Source of the DNA: Parabacteroides sp. PF5-6
GTDB taxonomy: Bacteria > Bacteroidota > Bacteroidia > Bacteroidales > Tannerellaceae
NCBI RefSeq assembly: GCF_029504695.1
Contig: NZ_JAQFIN010000007.1
Coordinates: 62,001-126,000 of the forward strand
Reading direction: 5' to 3'
DNA: 64,000 bases
Shown here: in pieces, positions 1-8,597 of the stretch
Layout of the letters: the number at the start of each line of letters is the position of its first letter
How positions within the stretch are numbered: the stretch's first letter is position 1
The notes under the pieces: model-generated
Databases searched by the model: none
What the model was told of the DNA's origin: nothing
What the model saw: the letters and a program-made list of their open reading frames with translations, nothing else
Position numbers and translations under genes: made by a program

Positions 1-1
1 T

Positions 2-832
2 ATGCCAGCTTCTATTGAAATAAATGATGAATGCAATATCATTGGAATTATTGATGGTCAGCATAGAACATTTGCATATCATGAGGGGGATGATCAATAC
101 GAGAAAACTATATCCAAGCAAAGAAAAATTCAGAATCTGCTTGTTACAGGTATTCTTTTCCCCAGTGGCGAGCCAGTGCAGAAAAGGATTAATTTTGAAG
201 CGAATCTTTTTTTAGAAATTAACTCTAATCAAACCAATGCAAGTTCTCAGTTAAAACAGGAAATTGAGTTAATGCTGAGTCCATTTTCATCTGTGGCTAT
301 TGCCAAAAAGATACTTCAAGGTCTAAATAAGAGTGGTCCGTTAGGGAATCTTATTGAACAATATTGGTATGAAACGGGTAAAATTAAAACTGCATCTATT
401 GTTAGCTATGGCTTGCGTCCTCTCATTAAAATAGAGGATGTAAAAGCTAAGGATAGCATATATGCGATTTGGGATAATTCCAGTAAACATAAGCTAAAGA
501 CGAAAGATGAAGAAAATTTCGATCTTCTTGAACAATACGTCAATTTTTGCGTAGAGAAAATTAGGGATATTTTCATTGCATTTAAGGCAAGTATTCCTAA
601 CGAGAGATGGCATACTTATGCACCAAATGTGCCTCAAGGTGTTCTTACGGTAACATTTATTAATGGGGTATTAAATGTCCTAAGATTATTAATTGAAAGC
701 GGAAAAATATCTTCTATTGAAGATTATAAAATCAAACTTACCCACGTTAGTGAGTTTGATTTTAGAGCATACAAATCAAGTCAATATCGTAAAATGGGAG
801 AAGATATATTCAATAAATACTTTGCTAATTGA
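2..832 (+). CDS. DGQHR-domain protein, 5' end outside window
   Basis: The reading frame is open at the window edge, so the ATG at position 2 is probably internal and the N-terminus is missing. The visible 276 residues begin just before a clear DGQHR motif (about residues 18-22), which defines the DGQHR family. That family includes the DndB-like proteins of DNA phosphorothioate modification and many orphan, ParB-like members on mobile islands. The rest is helical, with no membrane segment. No dnd gene is visible downstream, so a phosphorothioation role cannot be assigned. AT-rich codon use and the neighbouring recombinase suggest an acquired segment. Family is fairly sure, function unknown. 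Confidence 0.65.
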   Translation: MPASIEINDECNIIGIIDGQHRTFAYHEGDDQYEKTISKQRKIQNLLVTGILFPSGEPVQKRINFEANLFLEINSNQTNASSQLKQEIELMLSPFSSVAIAKKILQGLNKSGPLGNLIEQYWYETGKIKTASIVSYGLRPLIKIEDVKAKDSIYAIWDNSSKHKLKTKDEENFDLLEQYVNFCVEKIRDIFIAFKASIPNERWHTYAPNVPQGVLTVTFINGVLNVLRLLIESGKISSIEDYKIKLTHVSEFDFRAYKSSQYRKMGEDIFNKYFAN

Positions 833-927
833 TGCTTATTTTGTTACATTTCGAAAAATGGCATCAATAACACATAGCCTGAATGTCAGATATGTTATCA
901 TATTTCACCTAAAATTAGAGGAAACTT

Positions 928-1230
928 GTGATCTTTAACGATTGGGGTGAAAAGGAGAACATCAAGTTTATTACCGATAATATAGTAGAAACAATAGAAG
1001 CCTTATGCCAGCAATCCGGAAAGAACATCTGGTTATTTGGTGGCGGTAAAACAATCTCCATGCTTCTTGAAGCAGACTTGGTGGACGAAATGCGAATTTT
1101 CTATGTCCCAACAATGCTTGGCAAGGGTACTCCGCTATTCCCCGCTCACCCTCAGCGGTCGAAATGGAAACTGACCGGCAGCAAAACGTATAACAATAAT
1201 ATATTGGAAGTTAACTACATAAAAGAATAA
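928..1230 (+). pseudogene. RibD/dihydrofolate-reductase-like protein, 5'-truncated fragment
   Basis: The 100 residues align along their whole length with residues 78-175 of the complete 175-residue reductase encoded at 17595-18122. Both have the (L/V)(F/V)GGG nucleotide-binding turn, the SMLL helix and the SKWKL(T/S)GSK(T/S)Y C-terminus. The N-terminal half, including the family start, is absent, and only a GTG at 928 could start it. This is therefore a remnant rather than a working enzyme. Protein identity to the full copy is moderate, so it is an older paralogue and not the recent duplicate seen at 24.4 kb. Confidence 0.7.
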
Positions 1231-1284
1231 TCCGTAGGGTCTTACATTTATTTACGCAGGAATGATTTTATGCCTGTCATACTT

Positions 1285-1292
1285 TAATTTTG
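1285..1292 (+). promoter_or_regulatory. candidate -7 box of the integrase promoter
   Basis: TAATTTTG matches the Bacteroides -7 consensus TAnnTTTG and lies 29 bp before the integrase ATG. No good -33 TTTG is visible at the expected distance. Confidence 0.45.
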
Positions 1293-1321
1293 CACCGATT
1301 TCTAATTATATAAAATAGAGT

Positions 1322-2590
1322 ATGACATCAATGAATTTAGTGTTGCGCCCTTCCAGCAGAGGGTGCCACTTCCCGGGAAGCCTATCCCTGAGGCTGATTC
1401 ATAACAGACAGGTTAAAACCGTAACCCTTCCGGGTTGCCGTATTTACCCCGAAGAATGGAATAAAGACAAGCAGGTAGTTGTTTACCCCGAAAACAACCC
1501 GGACAGGGCTGCCACTTTGGAAGAAGTGTACCATCGTATTAACGATGAATTAGAGTTAGTAAACACCTATCTGCAAACCTTGCAGAAAAAAGGGTGGTAC
1601 AATGTAGAGGACTTGGTAAGGCTCTATCGTGAGCGCAAAGACGCCAGTAAATTATTGGGATATACCGAAACACTCATAAATACACTCGAACGCCGGGGAC
1701 AGTATCGTACGGCAAAAGCCTACCGAACGGTTACAAAGGGGCTTGTGAAATTTAACCACAACACAGATATTCCCCTTACGCAGATCAACAGCAACCTGAT
1801 AAAGGATTTTGAGAAGCATTTGCGCGATGCCGGGAGATTGCCTAACACCATCTCCTTTTATATGCGTAACCTGCGGGCAATCTTCAATAAGGCGGTAAAT
1901 GAGAAGCGGATTGTTAAACCCAAAGAAAGCCCCTTTGCCGGAACATATACGAGCGTGGCAAAAACAAGAAAGCGTTCCCTGTCATTGGAGGAAATCAAAG
2001 CCCTGTACGACCTTGATTTGGGTAAATTGTTGAAAGAGACAAAGCCCGACAGCCACGAATATAAAGTCATTGAAGACCTACACCATGCCAGGAGTTATTT
2101 CGGTTTCTGTTTCTATGCCCGTGGAATGAGCTTTGTTGATATGGCATTCCTGCGCAAGGATAATATTCGGGGCGAATTCATCCGCTACGTGCGCAAAAAG
2201 ACCGGTCAGGAGATTGATGTGCGGCTGACTCCCGAGATACAGGAAATCATCGACCGTTTTGCTCCGGAGGTAAAAAACTCGCCTTATGTATTTCCGATTA
2301 TCCGGGACAAAGGAAAAGGTGCATACAGGCAGTATGAAAATGCCTTGCAAAAACAGAATTGCCTCTTGAAGAAGATAGCTGAATTGGCAGGCATCCATAA
2401 ACCAGTGAGCACGCATTGTGCACGCCATTCGTGGGCGACAGCCGCAAAGTATAATAATTTCCCGATTGCGGTTATTAGTGAAGCATTGGGGCATACGTCA
2501 GAGAGAACCACACAAATTTATTTGGATTCATTAGACAATTCTGTTCTCGACACAGCCAATCAGATTATCATATCGTCAATCACTAAGTAG
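1322..2590 (+). CDS. tyrosine recombinase / site-specific integrase
   Basis: A 422-residue integrase with the usual Bacteroidetes order: N-terminal arm-binding domain (about 1-95), SAM-like core-binding domain (about 100-205) and catalytic domain (about 225-415). The catalytic set is complete: Arg267 (in YARGMS), His365-x-x-Arg368, His391 (in GHTSE) and Tyr400, so it should be active. A hairpin terminator follows at 2610. The next feature is a segment with 19-bp inverted repeats that carries an AraC gene. Recombinases of this type next to such repeats often control DNA inversion, but it could equally be the integrase of a mobile element. Its partner sites are inferred. Confidence 0.9.
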   Translation: MTSMNLVLRPSSRGCHFPGSLSLRLIHNRQVKTVTLPGCRIYPEEWNKDKQVVVYPENNPDRAATLEEVYHRINDELELVNTYLQTLQKKGWYNVEDLVRLYRERKDASKLLGYTETLINTLERRGQYRTAKAYRTVTKGLVKFNHNTDIPLTQINSNLIKDFEKHLRDAGRLPNTISFYMRNLRAIFNKAVNEKRIVKPKESPFAGTYTSVAKTRKRSLSLEEIKALYDLDLGKLLKETKPDSHEYKVIEDLHHARSYFGFCFYARGMSFVDMAFLRKDNIRGEFIRYVRKKTGQEIDVRLTPEIQEIIDRFAPEVKNSPYVFPIIRDKGKGAYRQYENALQKQNCLLKKIAELAGIHKPVSTHCARHSWATAAKYNNFPIAVISEALGHTSERTTQIYLDSLDNSVLDTANQIIISSITK

Positions 2591-2609
2591 GCTTAAAGTG
2601 TACCTTTGG

Positions 2610-2637
2610 GCAGGAGATTCCTGCTTTCATTTTTTTT
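2610..2637 (+). terminator. Rho-independent terminator of the integrase
   Basis: Perfect 6-bp stem GCAGGA/TCCTGC with a 3-nt loop, followed by a T-rich run (2625-2637). It starts 20 bp after the integrase stop codon. Confidence 0.75.
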
Positions 2638-2765
2638 GCGGAAAACCAAATTTGCACCTGTCGTATTTACGACGGGCAGGATTGTTATTGCCGTATGCAA
2701 GAAAACGGGCAAATAGTAGTCGTTAAAACCCGACAGACAAGTCACTAAACTTCAACAATAACTGC

Positions 2766-2793
2766 TTTGAAACGATGGATTTTTGTACCTTTG
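2766..2793 (+). promoter_or_regulatory. candidate promoter pointing into the invertible segment
   Basis: TACCTTTG at 2786-2793 is a perfect -7 match, with TTTG at 2766-2769 as a possible -33 box (16-bp spacing, slightly short). It sits 35 bp outside the left inverted repeat and reads rightward. In the orientation given it would produce antisense RNA against the AraC gene. After inversion it would read the AraC gene in sense and continue towards the fimbrial genes. In the gap 2591-2941 I otherwise see only the integrase terminator, the repeat and a short imperfect stem near 2655-2680. Confidence 0.5.
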
Positions 2794-2827
2794 TAACTTG
2801 AAAATACAAGAGCCTTTCGCTTCTTGG

Positions 2828-2846
2828 CACTTCATAAGTGTCGGGG
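2828..2846 (+). repeat. left 19-bp inverted repeat of putative invertible segment
   Basis: cacttcataagtgtcgggg is the exact reverse complement of 4078-4096. Within it CACTT/AAGTG form a small dyad, as expected for a recombinase core site. The match stops at both ends, so the repeat is exactly 19 bp. Confidence 0.75.
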
Positions 2847-2941
2847 AACTTGAATTTCAATCGCTGTCCTTTGTTTTAGGTGCCGGGTGCAAAAGTAGAC
2901 ACATTATTCCAATGAGCGCCTTACTATTTTTGCCTTTCTAT

Positions 2942-3841
2942 TTACAATTTTTCCCTATTGCCTTCCTGATCGCGTAGTTCGGTTGGTGTTTTCTTAAATT
3001 CCTTCTTGCTAAAACGAATGAGTTCCGTATCCGATGAAAAACCACATTCAGAAGCAATCTGCTTAAACGGTTTTTTGGTTGAAGTAATTTCTTTGTACGC
3101 CATTTGTGCCCGCGTTTCAGTCATCCAACGTATAGGCGTTTTCCCAAACACTCTTGTGAAACGGGTCGTAAATTGCTTTCGTGTCATGTTTAAGGAATCT
3201 GCCAAACTCTGTACTGTACGCAAAGATAGCCAGTTCAAACGCACATATTCGGAAAAGGCGGTGTCGCCAGAAAGTATAATGTAGAAGAAATCGTGTAGTT
3301 TCTCTTTAGTATAATAAGCACGGAGCAATACCAAAAATTCCTTGATTTTCAGCTCAAACCAACAACGGCACTTTATCCCATCCGTGATACAATCCATTAC
3401 ACCATCTATAAAATACCATATCCGCGAGTTGATCTCCAACGTACCGATGCGTTTCAATCCGGGCTCAGCTTCCAGCAGTGGTTCCGAGATGTTCTCCGCT
3501 TCGATTTTCTTATTTCCATAGAGTTTTTCAATTGAAAACTTATCGCAAAGCGCAATAGGTTTATGCACACGGAATATAACAACAATCGAATCAAGAAGCC
3601 CTTCGTATGCGTAGTCCGCACCTGCGGGACGAAATATAATCTGCCCTTTGACGGCTTCGTGTGTTGGAAATTCCTTAAAGAAATACCGGAGCCTCCCTTC
3701 GATTATAAAAACGATCTCATTGTTGTTAACTGACAAAATTCGCTTTTCTCCCTTGACTATTTTTACCACTTCAATAACTGGCTTGTCTGTCCGGTCATAA
3801 TGACGGCAAGCCATGTGCTCACTTCTATACAATAAATCCAT
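2942..3841 (-). CDS. AraC-family transcriptional regulator inside inverted repeats
   Basis: 299 residues: an N-terminal cupin-like sensing region (about 1-180) and a C-terminal AraC DNA-binding domain with two helix-turn-helix units (about 205-292). Typical residues are visible, such as FGKTPIRW and IASECGFSS followed by FKKTPTELR. AraC genes of this type commonly stand beside Mfa1/FimA-type fimbrial loci in Bacteroidales. It lies entirely between two 19-bp inverted repeats and now points away from the fimbrial genes. Inversion would place it in line with them, its end about 175 bp before the DUF3575 gene. It is therefore a good candidate for a switchable activator, but its target genes are inferred. 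Confidence 0.85.
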   Translation of the reverse strand: MDLLYRSEHMACRHYDRTDKPVIEVVKIVKGEKRILSVNNNEIVFIIEGRLRYFFKEFPTHEAVKGQIIFRPAGADYAYEGLLDSIVVIFRVHKPIALCDKFSIEKLYGNKKIEAENISEPLLEAEPGLKRIGTLEINSRIWYFIDGVMDCITDGIKCRCWFELKIKEFLVLLRAYYTKEKLHDFFYIILSGDTAFSEYVRLNWLSLRTVQSLADSLNMTRKQFTTRFTRVFGKTPIRWMTETRAQMAYKEITSTKKPFKQIASECGFSSDTELIRFSKKEFKKTPTELRDQEGNREKL

Positions 3842-4000
3842 AACTATGTGATTAATAGGATGTTTTACAAATGTTTTACTATTCTTGAAAATACAGATAC
3901 TCCGAACAACCCATTAAATCGCACTTACACACGTATATATCGGCTTTTTTGAATATCCTTTTAGTTCTCATTTTGGTATGCCCGTTTTACGAATGTTGAA

Positions 4001-4008
4001 CAAATATA
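4001..4008 (-). promoter_or_regulatory. candidate -7 box for the AraC gene
   Basis: On the minus strand this reads TATATTTG, a perfect TAnnTTTG match, about 160 bp before the AraC start and inside the inverted repeats. It would move with the gene on inversion. No clear -33 box is seen. The gap 3842-4156 also holds weaker rightward matches, for example TCATTTTG at 3968-3975, that could serve the fimbrial genes in the present orientation. Confidence 0.4.
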
Positions 4009-4077
4009 TATTTCCGCGATTATTTACGTCTTGTAACATGCTGAAATACAGGTGAAATTGTCGAGTGCTTTCTGCTA

Positions 4078-4096
4078 CCCCGACACTTATGAAGTG
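4078..4096 (-). repeat. right 19-bp inverted repeat of putative invertible segment
   Basis: Exact reverse complement of 2828-2846. With the following bases (to 4102) it forms a 25-bp near-palindrome, CCCCG...CGGGG around ATG, with one mismatch. It lies 60 bp before the DUF3575 gene. Confidence 0.75.
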
Positions 4097-4156
4097 ACGG
4101 GGAAAATTATTTGCTTAACCGGGACGGGAGAAAGTAAAACAAAGCACAAGTAGGCA

Positions 4157-5542
4157 ATGAGCATTCTGAGGAAAAAGTATTCGAAACAATGGGTAGTGAT
4201 CTGTGCCCTCTTATTAACAATTACAGAGGCAAGAGCGCAGAGTTTAGAAAACACAAAAGTTGCTACACCGGCAGTAGGGATTAAAACAAACCTATTGTAC
4301 GATGCAACAAGTAGTATGAATCTGGGGGTTGAGTTTCGTACCGGCAACCGTACTTCATTCGATCTTTCGGGTAACTGGAATCCGTGGACTTTCAGCAATA
4401 ACCGCAAGTGGAAACATATTTTGGTTCAGCCGGAGTTTCGCTGGTGGACGAAAGAAACTTTTCACGGACACTTCTTCGGTCTTCATGCCCATTACGCATT
4501 TTATAATGTAAGTCGTCTTCCCAAAGCAATATTTTCGGATAATATGGCAAACCACCGCTATCAGGGATGGCTTGCCGGAGCAGGTATCAGTTACGGCTAT
4601 CGCTGGAACTTTAATACAAACTGGAGCATGGAAGCCTCCATTGGTGTTGGTTATGCCTATTTGGATTATAAAAAATACGAATGTGGAAATTGTGGAGAAC
4701 GAATAGGTACTGACACAAAGAACTATTTTGGACCCACAAAAGCCGGAATCACCTTAATATATACTTTAGGAGGTAAGAAAAAACAGGCTCAACAATCCAC
4801 TCCACCGTATATTCCGGCAATTATTCAAAAAGAGCCGGAGCCTGAAATTGCTGTAGAGGTTGAATCTAATCCCGAGCCAATTTATCTTCCACCTGTAAAA
4901 TTTCAAATGGAAATCCTGTCGGAGAAGTACCCGTTCGTACTTCCGGTAACCGAGTTTGACCCCAATCAGCCTGTTCGCTATTACGGCGACGAACGCGATA
5001 ATGCGTTGACTGTTTATTTCCGCTTAAATCATAGCTCCATAGAAAGTGAATTTTCCGGTAACGACGCCACACTTACCGCTCTACTCGATGCGGTTAATAC
5101 TATAAATAATAGCGAGGAGGCAGAAATCAGTCACATAGTTATTGCCGGATTCTCATCCCCGGAAGGTTCTACTGCAAGAAACGAACAGTTGGCGGGAGAA
5201 AGAGCCACTGCTGTGAGAGACTATCTACTTGCCCATACCACGACAAAAAAAGGAACTGTACTACTTCACAATGGTGCTGCCGACTGGCAGGGGTTGCGGA
5301 AATCAGTTGCAGCCGATCCTAACGTTCCGAATCAGCAAGAGGTACTAAACCTCATTGATAATAGCCCTGTATGGAACAACCGGACGCAAACCGGACGGCA
5401 AACCCAATTACGGAAGTTGAACGGCGGTCGCACATGGGAATACCTGAAAAAGAATATTTTCCCCGAACTACGCAACGGCACATTTATCCGGGTGTACTGG
5501 AACTTGACAAACACAATCAATCCAAACAATTCTAACGAATAA
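4157..5542 (+). CDS. DUF3575 / OmpA-like outer membrane protein of fimbrial locus
   Basis: 461 residues with a cleavable signal peptide (about 1-28, ending in ARAQ). Residues about 38-205 are a DUF3575 beta-barrel-like domain: repeated amphipathic strands, TNLLYDAT near the start and a final strand ITLIYTLGG. A Pro/Glu linker (about 212-245) leads to a C-terminal OmpA-like domain (about 330-450) with FSSPEGS and N..LAGERA. Such proteins open Mfa1/FimA-type fimbrial loci in Bacteroidales and are thought to anchor or help export fimbriae at the outer membrane. It lies 60 bp downstream of the right inverted repeat and 54 bp before the fimbrial subunit gene, probably as one operon. Confidence 0.85.
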   Translation: MSILRKKYSKQWVVICALLLTITEARAQSLENTKVATPAVGIKTNLLYDATSSMNLGVEFRTGNRTSFDLSGNWNPWTFSNNRKWKHILVQPEFRWWTKETFHGHFFGLHAHYAFYNVSRLPKAIFSDNMANHRYQGWLAGAGISYGYRWNFNTNWSMEASIGVGYAYLDYKKYECGNCGERIGTDTKNYFGPTKAGITLIYTLGGKKKQAQQSTPPYIPAIIQKEPEPEIAVEVESNPEPIYLPPVKFQMEILSEKYPFVLPVTEFDPNQPVRYYGDERDNALTVYFRLNHSSIESEFSGNDATLTALLDAVNTINNSEEAEISHIVIAGFSSPEGSTARNEQLAGERATAVRDYLLAHTTTKKGTVLLHNGAADWQGLRKSVAADPNVPNQQEVLNLIDNSPVWNNRTQTGRQTQLRKLNGGRTWEYLKKNIFPELRNGTFIRVYWNLTNTINPNNSNE

Positions 5543-5596
5543 ATAAAGAGAGTAATAATTATTTTTTAATCATTTTTCAATTAAAATTTTCAGAAC

Positions 5597-6469
5597 ATGA
5601 AAGTAAGTTTTAAACATGCGATTATGGCTTTCGCTGCCCTCACGATGGGTTTAACAAGCTGTTCAAACGATGACGATGTTACGGCCGATCAAGGTGTCGA
5701 CACCTTTATGAAGCTCAACATCCAGTTCCCACAAACATTGGATACCCGTGCAGCAAATGACGCAAACGCAACGGACAATGAGGTGAAGTTATCAACGATC
5801 AATGTATTTATCTTCGACCCCGCAACCAGTGGTTTATTGTCTGCGGTATCTCTGGGAAGCACTGATTTTGTTTACGACAACACATCATCAGACAAGTACA
5901 CAAAAGGTGCTTCGGCTACTATTCCTACCACTACGGGAGCAAAGAAAATCTATGTAGGAATGAACCTTCCGTCTTCTTTCCCAACCATCTCAACTATTAG
6001 CGACTTGAAAGCAGCATGGACTACTACGGCTACTGACCTTGTACATGCCGCCAACGGTATTGCTATGTTCTGTACGGCAGAAGAAAACCCGACTTTGGTT
6101 GAAAAGACAGATGCCTCATATACAACTGCAAACACCGTAAACTTCACCATGGAGCGTATGGTTGCGAAAGTGGCTGTAACTGCCGGAGCTTCTTTGAACC
6201 TGGCTACAAGCGACAATGCCGGAACAATTGAAAACGTGAAGTTCTCTATCGGACAATCGAACACCAAAATGTTCCCATATCAGTTAGTAGAAAGCAGCAT
6301 CGTAAAAGACCCGAACTGGAATACTTATGTTGCAAGCGACTTTGAAAGTTTCACAGCAGCTTCCGATTACGTTGCTATGAATGCTGCAGGAACAGCAGTT
6401 ACATCATTAGCTGTAAAATACGCTACAGAAAACACCGCACAAGGTCTTCTTCAGAAAGAACATACTTAA
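5597..6469 (+). pseudogene. Mfa1/FimA-type fimbrial subunit, 3'-truncated
   Basis: The protein starts with a lipoprotein signal ending at Cys22 (lipobox LTSC), followed by the N-terminal half of a fimbrillin: DTRA, KLSTINVFIFDP and the MERMVAKV block seen in P. gingivalis Mfa1/FimA relatives. Fimbrillins are exported as lipoproteins, trimmed by a gingipain-like protease and polymerised. At 290 residues it is well short of the family's usual 400-550. It ends in QKEHT followed at once by TAA, which overlaps the stop codon of mnmA on the other strand. The C-terminal domain was evidently lost at a recombination junction, so it probably makes no normal fimbria. No tip or accessory genes follow. 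Confidence 0.75.
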
Positions 6470-7533
6470 ATATACATTCCAATCCCCCGTTGAGAAGCAA
6501 TGAATGCTCCACCCAATACCCGTCTACCGTCATAGAAGACGGCCGATTGTCCGGGAGTTATAGCCGATGCCTCTTTCTCGAAGTGCACCAGTAATTTGCC
6601 ATCTTCCAGCTTTTTAACCCGACATGGAATCGGTTTGCTCCTGTAGCGTATACGAACGGATAGGTTCTCGCAGGAAAAGAGCTCTTCTTCATCGATAATG
6701 TTAGGTTGCTCTACCAGCATGTGCGTAGCTTTCAGTTGCTCCGCATCGCCAAGCATCACGGTATTCTTGTTGGGATTTATCCGTAGCACATACGCCGGTT
6801 TTCCCAACGCTATTTCCAATCCCTTGCGTTGTCCGATGGTGTAGTAGGCATACCCCTTGTGTTCGCCCAACTTCACACCTTCCGGGTCGACGAACCATCC
6901 GCGTCCAATCTCCTCGTCGATCGTAGGATGTTGTTCGCGCAGGAAATCTCTATAATCGCCTTGGATAAAACAGACCTCCATACTCTCGCCTTCGCTGGCT
7001 TTGGCTGCAAATCCTTTGTTGCGCAGGTATTCGCGCACCTGCTCTTTGGTATAATTCCCCAACGGAAACAGGCAACGGCGCAATACATCCTGTCCCAATC
7101 GCCAGAGAAAATACGATTGATCTTTCTTGTCATCATCGCCAGCCACAATATAGATATTTTCATTCCATTCTTCCAAGCGAGAGTAGTGTCCGGTAGCAAT
7201 CCATTGGCAATCCAATTTATCGGCCCACTCCGCAAGTATACGAAATTTAAATAACGGATTGCACATCACACACGGATTTGGTGTCCGTCCTTGGCAATAC
7301 TCATCTATAAAATATTTTACGATAGTCTCTTTGAATTCCGTTCGCTCGTCGGCCACGTAGTGTTCAATGCCTATACGGTCGGCCAGTAGCTTGGCATCTT
7401 TCGGCTCATCTCCCCAAACGCGCATCGTTACCCCCACAATCTCATAGCCTTGTTCCTGTAGCATCAGGCAAGTTGCCGAACTGTCAATTCCGCCGCTCAT
7501 GCCAACCAATACACGCTTATTTCTCTCTTTCAT
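6466..7533 (-). CDS. mnmA: tRNA 2-thiouridine(34) synthase MnmA
   Basis: A 355-residue ATP-pyrophosphatase that thiolates the wobble uridine of tRNA-Lys, -Glu and -Gln. The PP-loop SGGIDSS is at residues 13-19. The catalytic cysteine pair is visible: one Cys in NPCVMCN (about residue 100) and one in MEVCFI (about 195). The C-terminal beta-barrel domain is complete ([18 protein letters not shown]). Length is normal for the family. Its stop codon overlaps that of the truncated fimbrial gene. The 5' side is only 25 bp from an IS982-type element, so the native promoter is displaced and expression may depend on transcripts from the IS. Confidence 0.95.
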   Translation of the reverse strand: MKERNKRVLVGMSGGIDSSATCLMLQEQGYEIVGVTMRVWGDEPKDAKLLADRIGIEHYVADERTEFKETIVKYFIDEYCQGRTPNPCVMCNPLFKFRILAEWADKLDCQWIATGHYSRLEEWNENIYIVAGDDDKKDQSYFLWRLGQDVLRRCLFPLGNYTKEQVREYLRNKGFAAKASEGESMEVCFIQGDYRDFLREQHPTIDEEIGRGWFVDPEGVKLGEHKGYAYYTIGQRKGLEIALGKPAYVLRINPNKNTVMLGDAEQLKATHMLVEQPNIIDEEELFSCENLSVRIRYRSKPIPCRVKKLEDGKLLVHFEKEASAITPGQSAVFYDGRRVLGGAFIASQRGIGMYI

Positions 7534-7557
7534 TTGATCCTCCTTGAAAAGACATTT

Positions 7558-8582
7558 ATACCCGTTGGCGGAATTAAATTAGTGCATATTTAATTTGTCC
7601 AATGGGTTTGTTATTAATCTTGTTTATATATTGAAGGATTGTAAGTGCACTAATTTTCCCCGTAATTCTGGTAAACAATCCTTCTGTTTGTTTTGCGTAA
7701 TTTCTGATTATCATAAATTGATCGCATAATTGTGCAAAAAGCGTTTCAACCCTTTTCCTTGCTTTAGCAAATGGACTAAATACAGGTTTCCAATCTTTTT
7801 GATTCGACCGATATGGAACTTCCAACTTGATATTAGCTTTTTCAAATAAATCAAGTTGTATGGCTGCTCCAATATATCCACGATCACCGATGATGGTGCA
7901 ATTCTGAAAGTTACACTTTACGTCTTTCAAATAATGAATGTCGTGAACACTCGCCTTTGTCAGGTCAAAAGAGTGTATGACACCGCTCAACCCACAGAGA
8001 GAATGTAATTTATATCCGTAATAATGTTTACCCTGTGAAGCACAATAGCCATAATTGGGAGCTTTATCATAATTATTCTTTCCCATTTTACAACGTTTTG
8101 ACCTTATGGGACGACAGACTTCAATTGGCATAGAATCAATACAGAAAATAGCTTCTCCACCATCAACTTTTGATGCAATTCTTTCACGCACCTGATTACA
8201 TAAGCCGATAGTGAGCTTCCTGCGATCATTATATTGACGACGGGATATGAGAGAAGAAAAATCATCTTTGTATTCATTTAATTTAGAAAACAAAAAGCTT
8301 TCACTATCTATACCTATTGATTCGGCAGCAAGGCTTAAACTGATCACTTCTAAGTCAGAGAACTTCGGGACGACTCCTCTGCGAGGTATATTCCCTTTTT
8401 CGTTTACTAAATCAGCAGAAAACATCTTGCATATATCAAGAAATTTAGCGAATATTGCATATAAGTTGTGCATAATTGAGCTGCATATTAATAGTTTAAT
8501 CACCATTAAAATACTAATAATCAATGATATGCACAACTTATTTCCTGACATTTTTTAGTGAATTAATTCCGCCAACGGGTAT
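7558..8582 (-). mobile_element. IS982-family insertion sequence
   Basis: A complete element of about 1.02 kb. The terminal inverted repeats match perfectly for 18 bp (7560-7577 and 8563-8580, starting ACCCGTTGGCGG). The match can be read as 20 bp if the flanking AT is counted. One transposase gene fills the interior. I cannot define a clear target duplication: the flanks ACATTT and TCTATA differ. It sits in the short gap between mnmA and the P-type ATPase gene. Confidence 0.85.
7574..8473 (-). CDS. IS982-family transposase
   Basis: DDE transposase with the three acidic positions visible: [10 protein letters not shown], then IIGDRGYIG, then [10 protein letters not shown]. The frame extends upstream to an ATG at 8551, but the 299-residue product from the ATG at 8473 fits the usual IS982 length and avoids reading from inside the terminal repeat. 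The frame is intact, so the element may still be mobile. Its stop codon lies inside the left terminal repeat, which would allow read-through into mnmA. Confidence 0.85.
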   Translation of the reverse strand: MHNLYAIFAKFLDICKMFSADLVNEKGNIPRRGVVPKFSDLEVISLSLAAESIGIDSESFLFSKLNEYKDDFSSLISRRQYNDRRKLTIGLCNQVRERIASKVDGGEAIFCIDSMPIEVCRPIRSKRCKMGKNNYDKAPNYGYCASQGKHYYGYKLHSLCGLSGVIHSFDLTKASVHDIHYLKDVKCNFQNCTIIGDRGYIGAAIQLDLFEKANIKLEVPYRSNQKDWKPVFSPFAKARKRVETLFAQLCDQFMIIRNYAKQTEGLFTRITGKISALTILQYINKINNKPIGQIKYALI

Positions 8583-8597
8583 TCTATACAATATTTC

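Noticed and set aside
2783-2977. 64-codon frame across the left inverted repeat
   Set aside because: It begins inside the promoter box and ends antisense to the AraC gene. No domain or signal is credible.
7550-8590. Target-site duplication of the IS982 element
   Set aside because: The bases outside the terminal repeats do not form a convincing direct repeat. The AT/AT match at the edges can equally be part of the inverted repeat.
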